64,000 bases of DNA, from positions 124,001 to 188,000 of the forward strand of contig MKWG01000011.1 of NCBI GenBank assembly GCA_001899685.1. Reading direction: 5' to 3'. Below are positions 8,984 through 18,483 of this stretch, piece by piece (position 1 is the stretch's first letter; each line of letters opens with the position of its first letter). This DNA is from Sphingobacteriales bacterium 44-15. GTDB lineage: Bacteria > Bacteroidota > Bacteroidia > Chitinophagales > Chitinophagaceae. The notes under the pieces were generated by a model, which saw nothing but the letters and a program-made list of their open reading frames with translations, did no database searches and had not been told where the DNA came from. The translations under genes and the position numbers were made by a program.

Positions 8984-9946
8984 TTAGCGCCTTCTGTTAT
9001 CTCTTCTAAAGCCCCCCAAAGCCCCGGCCGGCACTGTATGTACCGGTAAGCGGTTTATATTGTCCATTTGCTCTTTGCGCTGCCCCACAGGATTTTCTCC
9101 CGCGGATTGCACCGGGTGTAGGGTTGTTGCATTATCAATCCTGCGAAACTCACGGGGTTGTGCATGCTGCACCTGTGGTCTGTATACATTCAGCCGGTTG
9201 TTTTCCTGTTTGGCAAGTGTGCTGTTGGGCACATTGTGAAGCGGGGTTATAACAATCTGCCGGTTGGTATATTTTTCCACTTCATTTACCTGCGGTCCTC
9301 TTGAATAAAACTGGTTATGTATAGCCGTATTACTGAAGTTGTTGATCACGGTAATATGATTTTGAATATTATTTACTACTTCAGGCCGTTGCAGCAATGT
9401 GCCGATATTATGATCATATATATGAGATCTTTCCACTACATTCCAGTAAATAGGATGGGGTATCCAACTGCCAAAAGCCACTCCAACGTTTACCCCCGGC
9501 ATCAAAGGCGCCCAGCAATAATAGTTATCAACATATCCCCATGTTACCCAGGCGGGAGACCATTCATATCCCGGTATCCACAACCAGCCATAGGTGTCGT
9601 CATATATCCATCTTCCGTAGTGGAAAGGCGCCCAGCCCCAGCCATAATCTGATGCCCATGCCCAGCCTTCATTTGAATACAGCCAGTGCCCGTTGGTAGC
9701 ATAGGGTCTGAAGTCCGCACCAAGCCTGGGACTCCACACGTGCCCGTAGCCGGGATAATCAATCCATGTACCGTAAGGAGATAATCCGTCATAAAAATCC
9801 TGGTAAGTGATCATGTTGTCACCTTCTGTTGGAACTGCCGGTATCGCTTGTGTCATATTTTTGCTGCTGCTGCAGGCTGTCAATGCTGCCATTGCAAAAA
9901 ATGCAGCGATTGCCGATGCTATTATATTGTTTTTCATTGTGATCAT
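8984..9946 (-). CDS. Trp/Tyr-rich lipoprotein with DUF6600-like repeats
   Basis: A 320-residue predicted lipoprotein. The signal peptide ends in LTAC at about residues 22-25. Residues about 45-170 hold repeated aromatic units with the pattern W-x-x-x-x-x-GWGWAP-x-HYGRW, for example YGTWIDYPGYGHVW, GHWLYSNEGWAWASDYGWGW and RWIYDDTYGWLWIPGYEW. This matches my memory of DUF6600 proteins. The C-terminal half is low-complexity, Asn/Gln-rich and basic, with no catalytic motif. An internal ATG three codons in is an equally good start. Function is unknown; an envelope structural role is a guess. It converges on susD. Confidence 0.8.
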   Translation of the reverse strand: MITMKNNIIASAIAAFFAMAALTACSSSKNMTQAIPAVPTEGDNMITYQDFYDGLSPYGTWIDYPGYGHVWSPRLGADFRPYATNGHWLYSNEGWAWASDYGWGWAPFHYGRWIYDDTYGWLWIPGYEWSPAWVTWGYVDNYYCWAPLMPGVNVGVAFGSWIPHPIYWNVVERSHIYDHNIGTLLQRPEVVNNIQNHITVINNFSNTAIHNQFYSRGPQVNEVEKYTNRQIVITPLHNVPNSTLAKQENNRLNVYRPQVQHAQPREFRRIDNATTLHPVQSAGENPVGQRKEQMDNINRLPVHTVPAGALGGFRRDNRRR

Positions 9947-10062
9947 TTTAGTGTTTTATGAAAAAGCAATACAAAGTTGCTGTTCTTCTCAGTAAAGGAG
10001 ATAAGGGATTCTTTGAAGAGGCAAAATCAGTCGCCGGGCAGCAATGCCGTAACAGGATATTA

Positions 10063-10097
10063 ATAAAAAAGGGAACTGATGATCATCAATTCCCTTT
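10063..10097 (-). terminator. Terminator of the DUF2911 gene
   Basis: AAAGGGAA at 10068-10075 pairs with TTCCCTTT at 10090-10097. The inner TGATGATCATCA can extend the stem. On the minus strand the hairpin is followed by a run of six T residues. It lies 40 bp after the stop of the DUF2911 gene. Confidence 0.75.
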
Positions 10098-10137
10098 ACA
10101 ATTTTATATTGAAATACTTAAGCCGCCAATCCAAACA

Positions 10138-10656
10138 TTATTTTACCGTGAAGTCAGTTTCAGTATCGCCCCACAACAGGCTTACTGTACCGCTCTTGTC
10201 AATTTTTATAGTAAATGTCTCTGTAAAGGATGGCGCTTTTGCCGTAGTCGCCTTTACCCGGAGCACATCATCACTTTCTTTATAATTGAAAGCGCCCCAC
10301 TGTTTCCAGGTTTTATTAAATATTACTGTCCACTCCCCGTTATCACTCACCAGTGTAAACAACCCGTATTTTCCGGCAGCAAGCGGTTGTCCCTGTACGG
10401 TAATATCCTTGTCTGTTTGAAAAACAGTGGCTTCGTTAGCTCCGGTGCGCCATACTTTTCCGGGTAGAGGTTCCAGGTTTTTCCCGATACTGCGTCCTTT
10501 AACGGAAGGCTGGCTATAGTTGATAGTGATGGTTGCACCGCTCTCAATTTTTTCAGAAGCAGTAGCCGGAGGGCTGACCGGTTTATTTTGCGCACCGGCA
10601 ACGCCGGCGAAAAGTACTGCTGCTGCAAGCAATGGAAGCGCTAAGATTTTTTTCAT
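10138..10656 (-). CDS. DUF2911 domain protein, secreted
   Basis: A 172-residue protein with a clear signal peptide (LPLLAAAVLFAGVAGAQ at about residues 7-23). The rest is a compact beta-rich domain with the family's hallmark blocks: TINYSQPSVKGR, GKVWRTGANEATVFQTDKDI, LAAGKYGLFTL, WTVIFNKTWKQWGAF. These match DUF2911, a Bacteroidota periplasmic family without a known activity. It is followed by its own terminator and probably forms its own transcript; pdxJ ends 47 bp upstream on the same strand. Confidence 0.88.
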   Translation of the reverse strand: MKKILALPLLAAAVLFAGVAGAQNKPVSPPATASEKIESGATITINYSQPSVKGRSIGKNLEPLPGKVWRTGANEATVFQTDKDITVQGQPLAAGKYGLFTLVSDNGEWTVIFNKTWKQWGAFNYKESDDVLRVKATTAKAPSFTETFTIKIDKSGTVSLLWGDTETDFTVK

Positions 10657-10703
10657 AATTGTAATGTTTTGATGATTAGTGAAACAATATTCATGCCATG
10701 GGG

Positions 10704-11429
10704 TTATAACAGCTGTCGCTTATATAATTGCACCGTGTTTTCAAGACCGAGATATAATGCATCACAGATCAATGCATGCCCGATAGATACTTCATCCGTC
10801 CATGGTATCTGTTCCTTAAAGAAGGAGAGGTTCTGCAAGTCAAGATCATGCCCGGCATTAAGCCCCAGCCCCAGCTCTTTTGCTTTACGGGATGCGGCAA
10901 TGTACGGTCCGATAGCGCTTGACTTATCTTCGTGGAACAACCTGGCGTATCCCTCGGTATAAAGCTCAATCCTGTCGGCGCCTGTAGCGGCAGCGCCTTC
11001 CACCATTGTTACATCAGGATCAACAAAGATGGAAACCCTGATGCCGGCAGATTTGAACAGCTTTATCATCTCTGTTAAATAATCTTTATGTTTCAGGGTG
11101 TCCCAGCCATGATCGCTGGTCACCTGGCCTAATGCATCAGGCACCAAAGTAACCTGATCCGGGCGGGTCTCCAGCACGAGGTCAATAAATTTTTGTTCCC
11201 GGCAATTGCCTTCAATATTGAACTCCGTAGTGATAAGTTTTTTTAAGGCACGCACATCCGCATAGCGGATATGACGTTCATCCGGACGGGGATGCACGGT
11301 AATGCCGTCGGCGCCAAAGCGCTGAATATCGGTTGCAGATTTGAGTACATCCGGGTTGTTTCCTCCTCTGCTGTTACGAAGCGTAGCTATTTTATTTATG
11401 TTTACGGAAAGTTTGGTAGAATAATGCAT
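10704..11429 (-). CDS. pdxJ: Pyridoxine 5'-phosphate synthase
   Basis: A 241-residue cytosolic TIM-barrel enzyme that condenses 1-deoxyxylulose 5-phosphate with 3-amino-2-oxopropyl phosphate in de novo vitamin B6 synthesis. The start at [19 protein letters not shown] fits the family; the longer upstream frame reads into the AT-rich promoter region and is dropped. Motifs present: [25 protein letters not shown], the Glu-containing [34 protein letters not shown] and [13 protein letters not shown]. It is divergent from the DUF5690 gene, with about 150 bp of AT-rich sequence between them. Confidence 0.96.
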   Translation of the reverse strand: MHYSTKLSVNINKIATLRNSRGGNNPDVLKSATDIQRFGADGITVHPRPDERHIRYADVRALKKLITTEFNIEGNCREQKFIDLVLETRPDQVTLVPDALGQVTSDHGWDTLKHKDYLTEMIKLFKSAGIRVSIFVDPDVTMVEGAAATGADRIELYTEGYARLFHEDKSSAIGPYIAASRKAKELGLGLNAGHDLDLQNLSFFKEQIPWTDEVSIGHALICDALYLGLENTVQLYKRQLL

Positions 11430-11580
11430 ACGCAAAATTACCACGTATCGCGGTAATTTTTTTTCGAAAAGCAGAATTTGAAAGAATTTTATATATTTAC
11501 AAAGGCTAAACAAAGTTTAATAATTATATAACTTTTTGATAGGCGCCTTTGAAGATATGAGCAGCTAAAAAGTACACTAC

Positions 11581-12888
11581 ATGAAATCATTAAAACATCT
11601 TCTCGGCACGTCAAAGTCTTTTTTTATCGTTTGGTGCATGGTCGCCGCCTTCGGCACTTATTTTTGCATGTATGCTTTCCGGAAGCCCTTCAATGCAGGT
11701 ATTTATGAAGGACTTACCTTGTGGGGACTCAATTACAAAATAGTACTGATCATCTCCCAGGTATTTGGATATATGCTGTCTAAATTTATCGGGATAAAAG
11801 TAATTTCAGAATTAAAAGCTGCCAGCCGCACACAACTGATCATAGGGTTGATCCTCTTTGCCGAGATAGCATTGCTGCTTTTTGGCCTGGTGCCCCATCC
11901 TTATAATTTTGTATGCCTTTTCCTTAACGGGTTGCCACTGGGCATGATATGGGGCATTGTGTTCAGCTATCTGGAAGGCAGAAGATTTACCGAGATCCTT
12001 GCAATAGGACTGAGCATAAGCCTTATTGTTTCTTCGGGCATGTTAAAGACCATTTATTTTGATGTGCATGGCTTTTTTCCAAACATTTCAGAGTTTTGGA
12101 TGCCCTTTGTAATGGGACTGCTGTTCCTTCCTTTGTTCTTTTTATTTGTGTGGATGCTTTCCGTTATTCCTGCCCCCAGCGAGGATGATATCCGTTCCCG
12201 CGCTCCAAGGCTGCCTATGACGAATGAAGATAAAAAAAATGTTTTCAGGAAATACGGCATGGGTGTGATCGCATTTGTTATTCTTTATACATTTCTTGCC
12301 ACACTCCGCGATTTCAGGGACAATTTCGCAGTAGAAATATGGCAGGAAATTGATCCGTCGTGGAATAAAAATGTATTTACCCAAACGGAAGCCATTGTAA
12401 GCGTAATAGTTTTAGCTGTCATTGGCAGTTTATCTGCCATAAAAAATAATTGGAAAGGATTCTGGGCTGTCAACGGGATATTAGCGCTTGGGTTCATTAT
12501 CAGCGGAGGCGCTACGTTGCTTTTCCAGCGGCATATCATTTCTCCTTTTATGTGGATGCTGCTTTTAGGAACGGGGCTTTTCCTTGCCTATATGCCCATG
12601 CAGATAGCATTGTTTGAACGGATGATCGCTTTTTACAGGATAAAAGCAAATGCAGGTTTTTTTGTGTATATCTGTGATTCGATCGGCTATTCCGGCAGCG
12701 TGATCCTGATGCTGTACAAAGAATTTTTCATGAAAGACCTGAAATGGTCGCAGGTAATGATTGATTTCACTTACCTGCAATCTGTGCTGTCGCTGCTGCT
12801 GCTTGCGGGCGCATGTATATTTTTTTATAGGCATTCCCGCCGGATCAAAGCGCAGCATATTGACACGGCATCCCTTCAAAGTGCATAA
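11581..12888 (+). CDS. DUF5690 family multi-pass membrane protein, candidate phosphonate transporter
   Basis: A 435-residue integral membrane protein with about twelve hydrophobic segments and an MFS-like layout. Visible blocks are WCMVAAFGTYFCMYAFRKPF near the N-terminus, NGLPLGMIWGIVFSYLEGR in the first half and YMPMQIALFERMIA in the second. A hydrophilic central loop (about 195-220) separates the halves. The sequence fits the Bacteroidota family DUF5690, which has no assigned substrate. phnW starts 26 bp downstream on the same strand, so co-transcription is likely and 2-aminoethylphosphonate uptake is a reasonable inference. Sequence alone does not prove it. Confidence 0.8.
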   Translation: MKSLKHLLGTSKSFFIVWCMVAAFGTYFCMYAFRKPFNAGIYEGLTLWGLNYKIVLIISQVFGYMLSKFIGIKVISELKAASRTQLIIGLILFAEIALLLFGLVPHPYNFVCLFLNGLPLGMIWGIVFSYLEGRRFTEILAIGLSISLIVSSGMLKTIYFDVHGFFPNISEFWMPFVMGLLFLPLFFLFVWMLSVIPAPSEDDIRSRAPRLPMTNEDKKNVFRKYGMGVIAFVILYTFLATLRDFRDNFAVEIWQEIDPSWNKNVFTQTEAIVSVIVLAVIGSLSAIKNNWKGFWAVNGILALGFIISGGATLLFQRHIISPFMWMLLLGTGLFLAYMPMQIALFERMIAFYRIKANAGFFVYICDSIGYSGSVILMLYKEFFMKDLKWSQVMIDFTYLQSVLSLLLLAGACIFFYRHSRRIKAQHIDTASLQSA

Positions 12889-12914
12889 ATTCTAAATAAT
12901 AAAACCGGCAAAAT

Positions 12915-14018
12915 ATGTCTCGTCAACCGTTATTGTTTACTCCAGGTCCTTTGTCTACCTCTCTTACCGTAAAAGAAGCCATGCTGAAAGATATGGGCTC
13001 AAGGGATTTTGCCTTTATAAATGCGGTAAAGGATATCAGGAGCGGGCTGCTCCGGCTGGCGCATGTTTCAAAAGAAGAAGGATATGAATGTGTGATCATA
13101 CAGGGCTCCGGTACTTTTGGGGTGGAAAGTGTGATCAGTAGCGTGATTGGTGAAAAAGACAAACTGCTGGTGCTCGCTAACGGGGCGTACGGAGAGCGTA
13201 TTGCCAAAATGGCTAAGATACACCGCCTGAACCATGAGGTGCTTCGCTTTGATGAAGATACTATTGTAGCTCCTGAAGCAGTTGAAAAATTCCTGTCAGC
13301 CAATAAAGACATTACCCATGTTGCATGCATACACAGTGAAACCACCACAGGATTATTCAACCCTGTTGAAGCGGTAGGAGAGGTTTGTAAAAAATACGGG
13401 GCAGTATATATTGTGGATGCTATGAGCAGCTTTGGTGGTGTGGTAATGGATATGGCTGCGCTGCATATTGATTTTCTTGTATCCTCTTCCAATAAATGCA
13501 TTGAAGGCGTTCCGGGCTTCGCTTTTGCATTATGTAAAAGAGCTTCGCTTGAAAAAGCAAAAGGGCAGGCGAGAAGCCTCAGCCTTGATCTGTATGACCA
13601 GTGGGCCGGGCTGGAAGCCAGTGGGCAATTCCGTTTTACCCCGCCTACCTTGAGCATCATGGCTTTTCAGCAGGCTATGCAGGAATTAGCGCTTGAAGGA
13701 GGTGTTGCAGCCCGCGAGCAACGGTATAAGACCAATAAGAAGATCCTTGATGAAGGAATGCGCCGGCTGGGCTTTAAACAATATCTGCAACCGGAGATCC
13801 AGGGACATATTATCACTTCTTTTTTATATCCCGATTCACCCAATTTCAGGTTCGATGAGTTTTACCGTAAGCTTAATGACCGGGGATTTGTAATATATCC
13901 CGGCAAGCTCAGTAAAGCAGACGCCTTCAGGATAGGAAATATAGGCCAGATCTTCCCGGATGATGTAAAAGCGCTACTTGAAGCTATAACAGAAGTAATG
14001 AAGGAATTTGAAATTTGA
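12915..14018 (+). CDS. phnW: 2-aminoethylphosphonate--pyruvate transaminase
   Basis: A 367-residue PLP aminotransferase of class V fold. It is predicted to convert 2-aminoethylphosphonate and pyruvate to phosphonoacetaldehyde and alanine. The N-terminal LLFTPGPLSTSLTVKEAML, the early GSRDFAFI block and QGSGTFGVESVI are PhnW hallmarks. The PLP lysine sits in SSSNKCIEGVPGFAFAL; VDAMSSFGG supplies the ring-stacking Asp. Length fits the family. It lies just after a DUF5690 transporter-like gene. The other two enzymes of the PhnW-PhnY-PhnA route are encoded 7-10 kb away in this window. A perfect 32-bp palindrome covers the last codons and the stop. Confidence 0.93.
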   Translation: MSRQPLLFTPGPLSTSLTVKEAMLKDMGSRDFAFINAVKDIRSGLLRLAHVSKEEGYECVIIQGSGTFGVESVISSVIGEKDKLLVLANGAYGERIAKMAKIHRLNHEVLRFDEDTIVAPEAVEKFLSANKDITHVACIHSETTTGLFNPVEAVGEVCKKYGAVYIVDAMSSFGGVVMDMAALHIDFLVSSSNKCIEGVPGFAFALCKRASLEKAKGQARSLSLDLYDQWAGLEASGQFRFTPPTLSIMAFQQAMQELALEGGVAAREQRYKTNKKILDEGMRRLGFKQYLQPEIQGHIITSFLYPDSPNFRFDEFYRKLNDRGFVIYPGKLSKADAFRIGNIGQIFPDDVKALLEAITEVMKEFEI

Positions 14019-14036
14019 GATCTCAAATTTCAAATT
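14005..14036. repeat. Perfect 32-bp palindrome of heptamer units across the phnW stop
   Basis: The 16 bases 14005-14020 (AATTTGAAATTTGAGA) are followed directly by their exact reverse complement at 14021-14036. The sequence has a 7-nt period (units such as AAATTTG, AAATTTC) and runs through the last codons and stop of phnW. A related ATCTCAATTTTTCAA-type stretch occurs in the loop of the array near 45190. I count this as the shortest member of the heptamer-array family. Confidence 0.85.
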
Positions 14037-14053
14037 TGCCTACCTTTAGCAGC

Positions 14054-15766
14054 ATGGACAAGAAATTCCGCAGCAGCAACTGGTTTGGTAAGACAGGCAA
14101 AGATGGATTCATATACCGCGCCTGGATGAAAAACCAGGGGATCCCTTCTTATGAATTTGATGGCAGGCCCGTTATTGGCATTTGTAATACATGGTCGGAG
14201 CTTACACCCTGCAATGCTCATTTCAGGGAGCTGGCGGAATCTGTAAAAAGAGGCATTTCCGAAGCCGGAGGTTTCCCTGTGGAATTTCCGGTAATGTCGC
14301 TGGGCGAAACGCTGATCAAGCCTACGGCTATGCTTTACCGTAACCTGGTAAGCATGGACGTGGAAGAATCCATAAGGGCGAATCCTATGGATGGGGTGGT
14401 GCTGCTTTGCGGATGCGACAAAACCACACCGGCATTGGTAATGGGTGCCTGCAGCGTAAATATTCCCGCTATCGTAGTCTCAGGCGGTTCCATGCTTACA
14501 GGCAAATACAGGGGAACAAATATTGGCACAAGTGATATATGGCGTTTCAGTGAGGCGGTACGCGCCGGTAAAATGACCAACGAAGAGCTGGTTGTTACAG
14601 AAGCCTGTATGGGCAGGAGCCGCGGGCATTGTGCCGTAATGGGTACTGCGTCCACCATGGCATGTATGGTGGAGTCGCTGGGGTTATCATTGCCTGAGAA
14701 TGCAGCCATACCTGCGCCAGATGCGCGCCGCAAAGTGCTTGCACAACTGTCGGGCAGGCGTATTGTGGAGATGGTAAAAGAAAACCTCCGTCCTTCCGAT
14801 ATTCTTACACGCAAGGCTTTTGAAAATGCCATTAAAGTGAATGCGGCTATTGGCGGCTCTACCAATTTTGTTTTGCACCTTTTAGCTATCGCCGGGAGGA
14901 TAGGAGTAGACCTTTCTATTACCGACTTTGATAAGTTTTCACAGGATATACCGCTTATTGCCAACCTGCAGCCATCGGGAGTGCATTTTATGGAAGACCT
15001 GTATTATGCAGGAGGCTTACCTGCGGTAATGAAAGAGATAGATGCATTCCTGCACAGGGATTGTATCACGGTGAATGGTAAAACCATTTCCGAAAATTAT
15101 GCGCCGGCGGAATGCTTCAACAGGGAAGTCATTGCTACTGCAGAAGCGCCGTTCAATACCATCTCCGGCATTGTGGTGCTGAAAGGAAATATTTGTGAAG
15201 AAGGCGCGGTGCTCAAGCCCTCTGCCGCCAGCAGCCATCTTTTAAAACATACAGGCAGGGCAATCGTATTTGAAGATATAGAAGACTATAAAAAACGTAT
15301 TGATGATCCAGATCTTGATGTGGATGAAAACAGTGTAATGGTGTTGAAAAACGTTGGGCCGAAAGGATATCCCGGTATGCCGGAAGTAGGAAATATGGGG
15401 CTGCCCAAAAAGCTGTTGGAAAAAGGAGTTACAGATATGGTGCGCATATCCGACGGGCGCATGAGCGGTACCGGTTTCGGTACTGTTGTACTGCATGTTT
15501 CCCCCGAAGCGGCCGCGGGCGGTACCCTGTCGGTAATAGAAGATGGCGACATTATTACATTAGATGTGGAGCAGCGTTTGCTGCATGTAGAGATTGCCGG
15601 CGAAGTGCTGGAAAAACGGAAACAACAAAAAGCGCTGTCACAAAATATTTATGCAAGAGGCTATGTAAGTCTCTATATTGATCATGTGCAGCAGGCTCAC
15701 CAGGGTGCTGATTTTGATTTTCTCAGGGGGGCTTCAGGCAGTGAGGTTACGAGAGACTCTCATTGA
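14054..15766 (+). CDS. IlvD/Edd family dehydratase, probably sugar-acid type
   Basis: A 570-residue iron-sulfur dehydratase. The cluster cysteines are visible in GICNTWSELTPCN (about residue 50), LLCGCDKTTPALVMG and GHCAVMGTASTMACM. The ICNTWSE form of the first motif is the one found in aldonate dehydratases (arabonate/xylonate/gluconate type) rather than in dihydroxyacid dehydratase, so removal of water from a sugar acid to give a 2-keto-3-deoxy acid is favoured; the exact substrate is unknown. The ATG at 14054 (MDKKFRSSNWFG) is preferred over the TTG at 14015, which would overlap phnW and translate the palindrome. It ends at a CAGCAGCATGCTGCTG palindrome (15767-15782) facing a convergent gene. 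Confidence 0.88.
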   Translation: MDKKFRSSNWFGKTGKDGFIYRAWMKNQGIPSYEFDGRPVIGICNTWSELTPCNAHFRELAESVKRGISEAGGFPVEFPVMSLGETLIKPTAMLYRNLVSMDVEESIRANPMDGVVLLCGCDKTTPALVMGACSVNIPAIVVSGGSMLTGKYRGTNIGTSDIWRFSEAVRAGKMTNEELVVTEACMGRSRGHCAVMGTASTMACMVESLGLSLPENAAIPAPDARRKVLAQLSGRRIVEMVKENLRPSDILTRKAFENAIKVNAAIGGSTNFVLHLLAIAGRIGVDLSITDFDKFSQDIPLIANLQPSGVHFMEDLYYAGGLPAVMKEIDAFLHRDCITVNGKTISENYAPAECFNREVIATAEAPFNTISGIVVLKGNICEEGAVLKPSAASSHLLKHTGRAIVFEDIEDYKKRIDDPDLDVDENSVMVLKNVGPKGYPGMPEVGNMGLPKKLLEKGVTDMVRISDGRMSGTGFGTVVLHVSPEAAAGGTLSVIEDGDIITLDVEQRLLHVEIAGEVLEKRKQQKALSQNIYARGYVSLYIDHVQQAHQGADFDFLRGASGSEVTRDSH

Positions 15767-15801
15767 CAGCAGCAGCATGCTGCTAATGCACGAGTATTTA
15801 G

Positions 15802-17190
15802 TTATGATAAAACGGCTTCCAGCAGTTTTTTATCTTCCTTGTTTTTAAAAAAGGAATTGTGCCACAGCAATATGAAATTCCCATTATAAAGATGACATTG
15901 TTGCCTGAGATGCCTGAACATGTCAAGGGATGCTTCTGAATATCCCAGTCCCATAGTTTCTTTGGAAATAATGGTATGCTCCATAGCAATAAGCGGGCGC
16001 TCCCTGATTTTCAGTTTTGCACGGTTATGCAGGTCATACATTGAAAATTCATAGCAGGATCCTGTTCTGAACCCGGCATGATCAGCGTACAACAAAGTGG
16101 AGTCATAGTCTAGGCCTGCATTGTTGAGGTATATAATGGTATCCGGAGTCTGGTATCTCAGGTAATGTTGCCTTGCGCCCAGCTCCTCCTGGTGTATGTT
16201 CAGCTCTTTCAATGTATTTCTCAGGATGCCTGCTTCTTTATTAATCTGTGTAGCATCAAGGTAGGTATTGTAGCTTGTATGAAGCCCGATCCGGTGGCCC
16301 CTACCGTGTATTTCCTGCATCAATCCTTTTATCAAAGGGTCGCTTACAGCATAATTGCCGTCAATGGCTCCTGCGGAGTGATCGCAGATAAAGTAAAACA
16401 CCATTGTAATGGAATGCTGTTCTGCCAGCGTCATCAGGTAATCAAAAGTATTGAATGAATCTGCTTTCCACCCCCTGCGTCTTACCCTGATGTTTTCTTT
16501 AAAGATTTCCACAGCTTTTTTTACCTCTCCCAGCTTTAGGATCTTACTGGCCATGCTTTTCATCATTTTAATATAGCTTTGATTATCCGGGTTAAACGGC
16601 CAGTCCACATCACAGGTCAGCGTAGTTTGTGGCGCCCTTTTTTTTCTTGTGAGTCCCGGAGCCAACATCAAAAATATTTGCCACAATAATTCGAGATATT
16701 CATTTACTACCGGTCGTAATAATAACCCGCTTTTATAGCACACAGAGGATAAACCGGAAAACCTGTTTTGCCTGTCCCTGTCTTTTATCACTGCTTCTTC
16801 ATAACGGCTCAGCATAAAAAAAATACTTCCGAAAATATCAATGCCGCAGTCAATAGAGCTTTCATCATTCCATTTACAAAAAGGCGCCCCAAAGAAAACG
16901 GGAATATGGGTATATGGAACATCGCATTGCATCGTATCATCACCGATATGTAAGACCGGCAGCGGAAGACCCGGAAGAGTTTCTTCTGACAGCCATTTCT
17001 TTTCCGCCTTTGTAAAGAAAATATCCGGTAAGGTCAGCCGGGCAGACGGAGCCGGAATGACTATAAACTGCTCTTTTAATCCATCGTCAATTTCTATAGA
17101 ATGATCAAGCCCGAGAAATTCGGAAAAGATGATATCAAACACATATTTTTTTTCCCTGATACAGTTATTGTTAGTTAGTATAGTTATCAT
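15802..17190 (-). CDS. Polysaccharide deacetylase-like protein with extra N-terminal domain
   Basis: A 462-residue protein without a signal peptide. The C-terminal half (about 200-460) is a NodB-type barrel, with TLTCDVDWPF supplying the acidic pair, HRIGLHTSYNTY the metal histidines, and later RQHYLRYQ and LLWHNSFF. The N-terminal half (about 1-170, including IPVFFGAPF and FFMLSRYEEA) resembles the DUF7033 module I recall in surface-glycan deacetylase genes. The stop of the flippase gene lies 12 bp upstream, so the two form an operon on the minus strand. Predicted role: modification of an exported surface polysaccharide. The start codon is the only good ATG. Confidence 0.8.
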   Translation of the reverse strand: MITILTNNNCIREKKYVFDIIFSEFLGLDHSIEIDDGLKEQFIVIPAPSARLTLPDIFFTKAEKKWLSEETLPGLPLPVLHIGDDTMQCDVPYTHIPVFFGAPFCKWNDESSIDCGIDIFGSIFFMLSRYEEAVIKDRDRQNRFSGLSSVCYKSGLLLRPVVNEYLELLWQIFLMLAPGLTRKKRAPQTTLTCDVDWPFNPDNQSYIKMMKSMASKILKLGEVKKAVEIFKENIRVRRRGWKADSFNTFDYLMTLAEQHSITMVFYFICDHSAGAIDGNYAVSDPLIKGLMQEIHGRGHRIGLHTSYNTYLDATQINKEAGILRNTLKELNIHQEELGARQHYLRYQTPDTIIYLNNAGLDYDSTLLYADHAGFRTGSCYEFSMYDLHNRAKLKIRERPLIAMEHTIISKETMGLGYSEASLDMFRHLRQQCHLYNGNFILLWHNSFFKNKEDKKLLEAVLS

Positions 17191-17202
17191 CCCTGTTAAG
17201 CT

Positions 17203-18483
17203 TTATTTTATTTTCCTGGAGGCGACTAAAAATAAGACATAACCCAAAATAATATATACAACAGACCCTATGACACAATATATCATCAGAAAAGCAGTGA
17301 TACTGCATTGAAAGATATAAGCAATGATAAAAGACACTATATTGCCGGCGAAAATGGCTATGTGTATCCATAAGTCCAACTCCTGCTTTTCAAATGCGCT
17401 TGTAACCTGGCAAAGCGGCACATACAGGGTGCGTATAAAAAAAAAGGGAAGGAGTATTTTTGAGTAATATCCTGCAATTCTCCATTGTTCGCCAAATGCA
17501 AATGCCGAAATATCTTCTATAGTAAAGAATAATACAAAAAAAATGGGAAACCCGATAATTGCCAGTTTTTTTAAAGTGGAAAGAAATTCTTTGGTAGCAG
17601 GCTGGTTTTTCTTGTGACAATCGGCGCAGACCTGGTAAAATAACTGTCCCATATTATTCCCTATCAGCGTTAGAGGGATACCAAGATAACGGGTCCCGTA
17701 AGAGTATAGCCCTAATTGTCCCAGTCCATATAAGGTTGAAATAAAGAAGCTATTGATATTGGCCGATAAACTATACAGGAAAATTCCCCAAATAGAAAAA
17801 AGAGGAAATTTTTTATACCGGATAGCATTTCTCCGGAGCGAATCCTTGGTCACATCCTTGAAAAAATGTTTGAATTTTAAAAACAACTTTGCCATTCCGG
17901 CATTGCCGGAAAGATAGGAAAACAGGTTTCCCAGGATAAGCCCGCCCTGGGCAAACCCCATAAAGCCAAAACCCAGTTGTAATCCGGCTCCCGATGATGA
18001 CCTGAGGATATTGGATGTAGCAATTACTTTATATTTTTTGAACCGCAGGGCAAAAAAGTTTAAAGGAGTATATATTCCCACAAATATTACTGCCAGGGGT
18101 ACTACATATATCCAGTTGCCAAGCTGTTCCCCCCCGATAAGTTTGAGAATGGGGGTCTTAAAAAATAAGGCGATAATAAATAAAACAATTGCAAACCCAA
18201 TTGCTGCTATTGCTGATAGAAACGTTAAGATAACAGCGTCTTTATCTTCTGTAGGGAGCGGAATGGCGTATTGATACTGAAGGTTGTTTACAGTGGTAAA
18301 TATTGCAACAAGCGATGTGAATATTGCAAATATGCCAAAATCTTCAGGAGAATATATCCGCGCTAAAATCACGCTTGCGGCCAGGGGCACTAATTGGGAG
18401 ATGGATGTTCCGGAGATCAAAACAAAAAAATGCCTGTTAAAGTCTGATTTCAGTATCCCCCTGATTCTATTACGTAATGTCAT
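17203..18483 (-). CDS. Wzx-like oligosaccharide flippase
   Basis: A 426-residue membrane protein with about twelve hydrophobic segments. The N-terminal block FVLISGTSISQLVPLAASVI is followed by LARIYSPEDFGIFAIFTSL, the signature opening of the polysaccharide-transporter (RfbX/Wzx) family. Mid-protein GLYSYGTRYLGIPLTLIGN is also typical. It should flip undecaprenyl-linked glycan units across the inner membrane. It is the first gene of a two-gene minus-strand unit with a deacetylase-like gene, and no glycosyltransferases are nearby. The sequence is more AT-rich than its neighbours, as often seen for surface-glycan genes. Confidence 0.88.
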   Translation of the reverse strand: MTLRNRIRGILKSDFNRHFFVLISGTSISQLVPLAASVILARIYSPEDFGIFAIFTSLVAIFTTVNNLQYQYAIPLPTEDKDAVILTFLSAIAAIGFAIVLFIIALFFKTPILKLIGGEQLGNWIYVVPLAVIFVGIYTPLNFFALRFKKYKVIATSNILRSSSGAGLQLGFGFMGFAQGGLILGNLFSYLSGNAGMAKLFLKFKHFFKDVTKDSLRRNAIRYKKFPLFSIWGIFLYSLSANINSFFISTLYGLGQLGLYSYGTRYLGIPLTLIGNNMGQLFYQVCADCHKKNQPATKEFLSTLKKLAIIGFPIFFVLFFTIEDISAFAFGEQWRIAGYYSKILLPFFFIRTLYVPLCQVTSAFEKQELDLWIHIAIFAGNIVSFIIAYIFQCSITAFLMIYCVIGSVVYIILGYVLFLVASRKIK

